NCBI GenBank assembly: GCA_029237775.1
Contig: JAQZBR010000002.1
Coordinates: 558,001 to 622,000 of the forward strand
Direction: 5' to 3'
DNA length: 64,000 nucleotides
Origin: Bacteroidota bacterium
GTDB taxonomy: Bacteria > Bacteroidota > Bacteroidia > 2-12-FULL-35-15
The notes under the pieces were generated by a model that saw only the letters and a program-made list of their open reading frames with translations, searched no databases and was not told the DNA's origin. The translations under genes were made by a program, and so were the position numbers. Below, in pieces: positions 58,393-64,000 of this stretch (its first letter is position 1; each line of letters starts with the position of its first letter).

Positions 58393-61300
58393 TTACTCCC
58401 CAGCCTTCACCACAGTCACCCACTTACCCGGCTTCCGTGAATTTATCGTATTATCATACATCGCTTCGCAGCTTACAGTTGGTAAATAATATTTTCCGAT
58501 GTATGCAGCATTCAAGACAATTCGGAAGACTTTCGATTTAGCAGGCGACACATCAAAATACGTATAAACCCGGTCGTCACGAATATCCTGGTACGTAGGA
58601 TAATCACTCTTGATCACACTCTCCGCTTCGTCCATTCTCGTGTTGTGAATTTCCCAGCCGCTCGGGAAGATCTCTGTAAGTGCCATCTGTAAATATTCCC
58701 CACGTGTTCCCGGATTGGTGATCGTTACTTCGGCAATGAAGTCTGTTCCCTGTTCTAGATTCGTCACATCAATTGCACCACCCTGCATGGTTGTATAATT
58801 CACTTCCATTTTCAAGTCATTCTCCGCAGCTGTCTGATCACCTGTTTCAGGCACTCCTTCAAGTATTATTCTGGCGAACATGATTCCTGTTCCGCTGTTA
58901 GTGACTGTCACACTTCCCGGGGCTGCACCTTTCAATTGCATGTCGAGCTGCTTCACAGGAAGCTTGGTGTTCAATGCCTGTGGTGATTGCTGATCGATCT
59001 TCACATTGTAACGCATCTCGTTGCTTGCTCCGTTCGCACCGACAAACTTAGAAACCGCGATCAAACTATATGCAGTGGTCTGCGTGCTCATCCAGTATCC
59101 TGAACTTAAATTCTTCGAAACTTCTTTCAGCACCGTTCCTGCTTTTGCTTTCATGTCAAGCAATGTCAACGTCTCCAGGATCATCGCTTCATCGCGGTCG
59201 TCTGATCCATAGCTCCATCCCAGCTCACGATACTTAGGAACTGTTGTAGCAAGATTGGTGATCAGCTTCTTTGCTGTTTCCGGTTGTCCGGCCTTCACAT
59301 AAGCTGCCGCTAATCTCCATTTCGCTGCGATTGAAAGATCCGGATATTCTTTTAACCTGTTCATCGCGCCAAGCTCCGGTGCTTTTGCTAATGCCAGCGT
59401 GTACAGTCTGTAAGCCTGCTCAAGATCATTGTTATACCAGTAGTAATTACTGTTCTTCGGTATTGGCGACCATGAATTCGCTTTGTTCTTCTGATAACGT
59501 TTCCAGTTCTCCAGTAATCCCAGAGGAAGGACATACCCTTTCATTTCCGCTTCGACCATGAAATGTCCGGCATAACTTGTTCCCCAATCACTTGCGTCAT
59601 ATTGCCCCGGCCAGTAACTCATTCCGCCACCAGCAACCTGGAACTGCTTCAGTCGTTCGATGCCGGCTTTGATGTTCTTATCAATTACAATTTTAAAATT
59701 ACTGTTCAGCTCCATAATATCCGCAAGGTATAACTGAGGGAACACAGAAGAAGTTGTTTGCTCCACACAACCATGAGGATATTCGATCAGGTATTTCAAC
59801 CGCTCCCCGAGATTGATCGGAGGAATTGAAGATAACTCCACAACGCCTTTGTTTGTACCCGACATACCGGCCGGAGTGTATGGTGAGGTCCATGTTTTTC
59901 CTGCTTCAATAACTGTTTCAATTACGTTCGTCACTTTCGGATTAGGATTACGAACATCAAGTTCAATATCAAATGCCGCTTTCTCTGAACCGCTGGATGC
60001 AATGATCTTCACCTTACCCACTCCCAACAATGAATTTACTTTAAGCTTGAAGTTCACAACATCATCACCGACTTGTTTGAATGAAATAGTTTTAGAAGTG
60101 CCATCCACAGCACTGAACATGTTATTCGCCTGGATCTCCACCTTTACATTCTTCACCTGTTTTTCCATCGCGAAGACTGTCACCGGGAGATCCACTTCTT
60201 CACCCGGACCAACTACACGTGGTAATGTTCCGAGGATCATCAATGGTGTTCTCACAGGTGTTGTTTTGTCGGAAGAACCGTAAGCGCATTTACTGTTTCC
60301 TGCAATGATCATGGTACGCACTGAACCAACATACTGCGGCATCATGAATTCGATCTTTTTCTTTTCGCCCTTGCTTAATTTATACGGCCCGAAGAATTTC
60401 ACCATCGGCTTAAATCGATTGGCTTTATTACCACCTTTTGCATTGAGATCACCGTCACCACCAATTGCCAGGATCCTTGATAATTCAGCACCAAATGCGC
60501 CCATCACCTGATCGAACATATCCCATGTTTTTACTCCAAGCGCTTCATGTGCATAAAACGCAGCCCAAGGATCAGGAGTTTTAAATCTTGTAAGGTCGAG
60601 TAAGCCTTCATCAACAATTGCGACAGTGTACGTCATTTCTTTTCCGTCTTTTTCAGAAACAGTGAAGCTGCATTTGCTTTCAGGCTTCCACACTTCAGGA
60701 GTTACAACCACCGGATTTAAATGAGTTCCGGGATCTTCCACGGAGATCGGGATCACACCATATAAACGGATCGGAAGATCGTTCTTCGTTTGTGCATGTG
60801 GTTGAACAAGTGTCACGTTCACATACACATTTGGTGTCATGTCAGGCGTAACCTTGAAAGAATAATTTGTTTCGCCTTTTTTTGTTTCCACCCAGAATGC
60901 TTTGATCACTTTAGAACCGCTCTCGATGCTAATGAGTGCGCGGCCATCAGCTGCAGAAGGAATGATGAGCTTTACATCTTCGTTCACATTGTATTGTTTT
61001 TTATCACTGCTGAACGAAAGCAATGTCGCACCTTCATTTCCTTTCGGTGATTGTCCCGCCCATGATGGCCAATCGATGTAAACGGTTTCACCACTTGTAT
61101 GTCCGCTCTCCAGATCGGTTACACGCACATAAAATCTCCCCCAGTTCGGACGATTCACACGCATAGGAAATTGTCCTTTACCATTCACTGTTGTGATCTC
61201 CATCTCCTGGAAAGCTTCTTTGTAGTTGCTTCCTAAATAATTCGCGAGATCTCCATCGTAGCTATCCCACCACCATCTCCATTCTACTTTATAGATCTGA

Positions 61301-63975
61301 ACTTTCAGCTTACGCGAAACTGGCTTTCCGTCAGAATCAACCGTTGCAACCTTAATGATATGATTAGTATCAGTCACAAGCATTCCGGTAAACTTATTTC
61401 CTTCCGGGATCTTCATTCCGACATAAGAAGTGTAAGGAGAATACGGAAGAGAGAACTGATCAACGCTGAAAGCGCCACCCTGTTCAAACACACGGACTTT
61501 GAATCCTGCACGAAGCATCCCGGGAGCTGCATCATTCACGTTAATGTTCGGCTTCACCATTGCAATTCCCTGTTCATTCAATCTGTCATCGAATATAGTT
61601 TGCGCTTCCGAAGTGAAATCACGCGCGATATCATCAAACACATAACCATCATAATTTTTAAATTTGGTTTCGGTCTCGCTTAATGTTACTTCCACTTTTG
61701 CATTGAGATTCTTCGCGACAGCGCCATGCAGCCATTTCACAGTCATGATACCTTCAGCATCTTTCTTCGCGACTGATAACTTATCAGATTTGAAATCAAG
61801 ATTTATTTTCAAACGATTCGGCATGATCGTTTCGATCTTGATGTTCTTTGTGAACCATGCACCACCAACTTTTATTCTTGCCGTCCAGTTTCCTGTGGGA
61901 GATGACTTTTCAGTCGTAGTAGTGAAACTATAAAAGCCGCTGGTTCCGGTGGTCTTTGTGATCTTTCTGAAAACCTGTCCTTGCGGATTCAACAATTCAA
62001 ATTGCACAGGATGGTTTTTCGGAAGTGTGTTCTCTTTGTCTTCAAGAATGAATGAAAGGAACAAAGTATCACCCGGACGCCACACTCCGCGTTCACCGTA
62101 AATAAAGCCTTTGAGGCCTTTCTGAACTTCTTCTCCGGAAACATCAAATGCACTTACGGAAAGTGAAGAACCGTCATCAAGCTTCAGGTATCCACGCTGA
62201 GTTCCGCTTTTCACAAGCATCAGGAAAGGCTTCTTTTTGAAAGTACCGTCAGCGATCCCTTCGATATTTGTATGAAGTGTTTTCAGCACCTGCAGCTGAT
62301 AATCATACAGCTCAATCGTAGCGTTCGCTACAGGCTTAGTAGTGATCAGGTTATTCACTACGAAGGTCATTGATCCGTCTGTTCCTCTTTTTGCGATAAG
62401 GCCGAGATCCGAAGCGAGAACATTCCTGCTTACTTCTTTGTTACGATAATATGATTGAGAACAAGGGTCACCACGTTTCTCATAATCGTAATCATAATAT
62501 TCATAATCGTCATAATAATAGTCGCCATAATAATCCCAGTCGTGCTCGTTGTCATCATCCGCTCCGCCATCAACACTTTCCATATCATGATTGTCGCTAG
62601 CGGTGGAGCCTGTGCATGAATACGTTGAATATTCCTGCTTAAAGCTGATGATCACTTTATAGATCGCACCCGGCTCTGTTTTAATCAGCTCAGCAAGATC
62701 AAAAGAATACGTGTTCCATTTTCCGAGATCCATTGCGCTTGTCTGCGTCAGCTGAATGGTTTTCTTCAGAACAACCTTCCCTACTCTTCGTAATTCGCGT
62801 TGCCCTTCAATGGTGTTCACCTGCAGGAACTGAGGAATGTTCTTCTCATACACTTTTAATATTTTCAGATCGACCGCTTTTAAGCTCACTGCTTTAAATG
62901 GAAAGATCAGTCCATTTGAATTCGGCAGGATCACACCTTTTCCTATCAGCTGCACTTCCGGTTTTAATTCTTCAAACATGATCTCCATCACGTAACGTTC
63001 TTTCAAGGGCATTCCGAGAATGTTCTTAACACCGGTTTCCACCGAGATCGTTCTTGGTCCTGCCTGACGTGCCTGCGGATAGACCCTGATCTCATTTCCT
63101 TCAATGACATATTTCAAGGCGCTTCCTTCAGTCAGTGTGACAAGTCCATCAAGGTTTTGTCCTTCCATGATAGGATCTGAAAACTGAAGTACAGCATATT
63201 GTTCAGGCGACTGCACCACTTTTACATCCACCACTTTAAAATCGCCAAGAGCAGGAATATCAATCACTTTTTCACCATGGATCTCTGACCCGATTGCATC
63301 GCCATCCCAGGTCAGCTTAACTTTTCCGGCTGTTTCTGTCCTTGCAATATCATTCACAGAAAAATGGTGCGTGGTTCTGTTCGGCTCATGGATCCAGCTA
63401 ACCGAAAGATTTTTTCCGTTCTGAGAAACGATCACTGTTTTTTCAATTTGTTTCGGATCCGCCACGTCAGCTGTAGCAAGTGTTCCATCCAGCCTTTGAG
63501 TGCGAAGCGTCTTTTTATCCGTTGTGGTCATACCATCCACATGCACTTCAAAAGATTGCTTCATGGTCTGGAAATCGAAGTTGAATGTTTCGAATTCATC
63601 AGGCACATCAAGTATGTTCGACAAATAAAATTCAGCCTTATATTTTGTGTCGTTCGGCAATGACTTTTCAGGCCGGAACTCGATGGTGCGGCTGTCTACC
63701 CAGACAGCGGTCCCTTTTATATTTGGAGAGAAATCAAATAGATTTTTATCGATTGGTTTTCCAATTTCTATTGGCGACTGAATTTCATTCGTGAGTAGAA
63801 TTCTGATAGAAGATTCACTGGAAATAATTCCCGATGTGAAAGCGCTGATATAAGCACTGAAGGCGGGATCTTCGTGCTCATTTTCTGTTGAAGAATGCAT
63901 TTTACTGAACACAGTAAATCCTATCAAAGCGGCAGCAACAAGGCCCGCAATGAGCATTAATAGTCGTTTCGACAT
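58393..63975 (-). CDS. Bacterial alpha-2-macroglobulin-family protein
   Basis: This 1860-aa protein is a giant protease-trap-type protein of the envelope. It has an N-terminal span or uncleaved signal (LLMLIAGLVAAALIGFTVF) with no lipobox Cys, many macroglobulin beta-domains (GYVF-type strand GLKGFIYGERGVWRPGDTLF near 650), an A2M domain (AIVDEGLLDLTRFKTPDPWA), and the thioester site YPHGCVEQTTS (Cys about residue 1403, CxEQ retained), followed by an alpha-helical TED with YWPGQYDASDWGTSYAGHF. An Asp/Tyr-rich insertion (DWDYYGDYYYDDYEYYDYDY, about 472-498) is unusual. Members trap proteases and often pair with PbpC, but no pbpC lies downstream; the upstream side is cut by the window end. The start is at 63975, 25 nt from the edge. 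Confidence 0.93.
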   Translation of the reverse strand: MSKRLLMLIAGLVAAALIGFTVFSKMHSSTENEHEDPAFSAYISAFTSGIISSESSIRILLTNEIQSPIEIGKPIDKNLFDFSPNIKGTAVWVDSRTIEFRPEKSLPNDTKYKAEFYLSNILDVPDEFETFNFDFQTMKQSFEVHVDGMTTTDKKTLRTQRLDGTLATADVADPKQIEKTVIVSQNGKNLSVSWIHEPNRTTHHFSVNDIARTETAGKVKLTWDGDAIGSEIHGEKVIDIPALGDFKVVDVKVVQSPEQYAVLQFSDPIMEGQNLDGLVTLTEGSALKYVIEGNEIRVYPQARQAGPRTISVETGVKNILGMPLKERYVMEIMFEELKPEVQLIGKGVILPNSNGLIFPFKAVSLKAVDLKILKVYEKNIPQFLQVNTIEGQRELRRVGKVVLKKTIQLTQTSAMDLGKWNTYSFDLAELIKTEPGAIYKVIISFKQEYSTYSCTGSTASDNHDMESVDGGADDDNEHDWDYYGDYYYDDYEYYDYDYEKRGDPCSQSYYRNKEVSRNVLASDLGLIAKRGTDGSMTFVVNNLITTKPVANATIELYDYQLQVLKTLHTNIEGIADGTFKKKPFLMLVKSGTQRGYLKLDDGSSLSVSAFDVSGEEVQKGLKGFIYGERGVWRPGDTLFLSFILEDKENTLPKNHPVQFELLNPQGQVFRKITKTTGTSGFYSFTTTTEKSSPTGNWTARIKVGGAWFTKNIKIETIMPNRLKINLDFKSDKLSVAKKDAEGIMTVKWLHGAVAKNLNAKVEVTLSETETKFKNYDGYVFDDIARDFTSEAQTIFDDRLNEQGIAMVKPNINVNDAAPGMLRAGFKVRVFEQGGAFSVDQFSLPYSPYTSYVGMKIPEGNKFTGMLVTDTNHIIKVATVDSDGKPVSRKLKVQIYKVEWRWWWDSYDGDLANYLGSNYKEAFQEMEITTVNGKGQFPMRVNRPNWGRFYVRVTDLESGHTSGETVYIDWPSWAGQSPKGNEGATLLSFSSDKKQYNVNEDVKLIIPSAADGRALISIESGSKVIKAFWVETKKGETNYSFKVTPDMTPNVYVNVTLVQPHAQTKNDLPIRLYGVIPISVEDPGTHLNPVVVTPEVWKPESKCSFTVSEKDGKEMTYTVAIVDEGLLDLTRFKTPDPWAAFYAHEALGVKTWDMFDQVMGAFGAELSRILAIGGDGDLNAKGGNKANRFKPMVKFFGPYKLSKGEKKKIEFMMPQYVGSVRTMIIAGNSKCAYGSSDKTTPVRTPLMILGTLPRVVGPGEEVDLPVTVFAMEKQVKNVKVEIQANNMFSAVDGTSKTISFKQVGDDVVNFKLKVNSLLGVGKVKIIASSGSEKAAFDIELDVRNPNPKVTNVIETVIEAGKTWTSPYTPAGMSGTNKGVVELSSIPPINLGERLKYLIEYPHGCVEQTTSSVFPQLYLADIMELNSNFKIVIDKNIKAGIERLKQFQVAGGGMSYWPGQYDASDWGTSYAGHFMVEAEMKGYVLPLGLLENWKRYQKNKANSWSPIPKNSNYYWYNNDLEQAYRLYTLALAKAPELGAMNRLKEYPDLSIAAKWRLAAAYVKAGQPETAKKLITNLATTVPKYRELGWSYGSDDRDEAMILETLTLLDMKAKAGTVLKEVSKNLSSGYWMSTQTTAYSLIAVSKFVGANGASNEMRYNVKIDQQSPQALNTKLPVKQLDMQLKGAAPGSVTVTNSGTGIMFARIILEGVPETGDQTAAENDLKMEVNYTTMQGGAIDVTNLEQGTDFIAEVTITNPGTRGEYLQMALTEIFPSGWEIHNTRMDEAESVIKSDYPTYQDIRDDRVYTYFDVSPAKSKVFRIVLNAAYIGKYYLPTVSCEAMYDNTINSRKPGKWVTVVKAGE

Positions 63976-64000
63976 TTGGTTGGAAAAGTTTTGAGGTTAG

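Noticed and set aside
1-64000. tRNA, rRNA, CRISPR, prophage or insertion sequence
   Set aside because: None was seen when reading the intergenic regions and ORF translations.

Overview
This window looks like a Bacteroidota chromosome from a lineage with a type IX secretion system, judged by gene content and signals. It carries a CHU_C/gliding-type C-terminal domain, a type A sorting domain, a PorE-like TPR/PD40/OmpA protein, the full Bat (aerotolerance) operon, a DUF4199 protein, a Rho factor with a large insertion, and several promoters with the Bacteroidota TAnnTTTG -7 element. Base composition is moderately AT-rich. I see no rRNA, tRNA, CRISPR array, intact insertion sequence or prophage. 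I did not recognise a wholly new multi-gene system. The unusual signals are single proteins, decayed genes and intergenic structures.

Layout. 1-8.9 kb: two truncated, head-to-head outer-membrane barrel relics, a small barrel-like protein, a PorE-like OmpA protein, a large AsmA-family protein, chorismate synthase (aroC) and another barrel protein. 9.0-13.1 kb: a histidine-degradation block of hutI, a frameshifted hutG and the bifunctional ftcD, followed by an inverted-repeat element. 13.3-18.4 kb: a membrane-anchored patatin-like protein, a 63-aa protein, an ECF sigma factor with an unusually strong ribosome binding site, and an AT-rich orphan secreted protein. 18.5-23.9 kb: uvrA converges on an ABC exporter that is coupled to truA. 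24.0-32.4 kb: the Bat operon, MoxR-DUF58-BatD-like-BatA-BatB-BatC-BatD-BatE. 32.6-37.3 kb: a small secreted protein and a 1321-aa multidomain adhesin-like protein. 37.3-40.4 kb: a phosphoesterase, rho and a DUF4199 protein. 40.6-45.4 kb: a 14-repeat RCC1 protein with a T9SS tail, converging on a TPR/SpoIIE-type phosphatase sensor. 45.5-53 kb: a second ABC exporter, a GT2-sigma factor-rsmG operon, tgt and an LptF/LptG-type permease. 53-58.3 kb: two tiny membrane proteins, YceI, a lipoprotein, a three-gene operon (DUF6340-like, barrel, TPR), an FMN reductase and a T9SS-protein relic. 58.4-64 kb: a giant alpha-2-macroglobulin.

How the genes fit together. Much of the window builds or guards the cell envelope: AsmA and LptF/G lipid transport, barrels, T9SS cargo, Bat proteins, A2M and ABC exporters. 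Housekeeping genes (aroC, uvrA, truA, rho, rsmG, tgt) are interspersed. The hut block would carry imidazolonepropionate to glutamate. Because ftcD is intact, the broken hutG may be tolerated. Many gaps hold short repeats or palindromes that recur within the window, and at least three gaps hold decayed gene ends, so this chromosome has been rearranged by small repeats.

Limits: all family names come from reading motifs, without database searches. Promoters and terminators are matches to consensus or dyad symmetry by eye.
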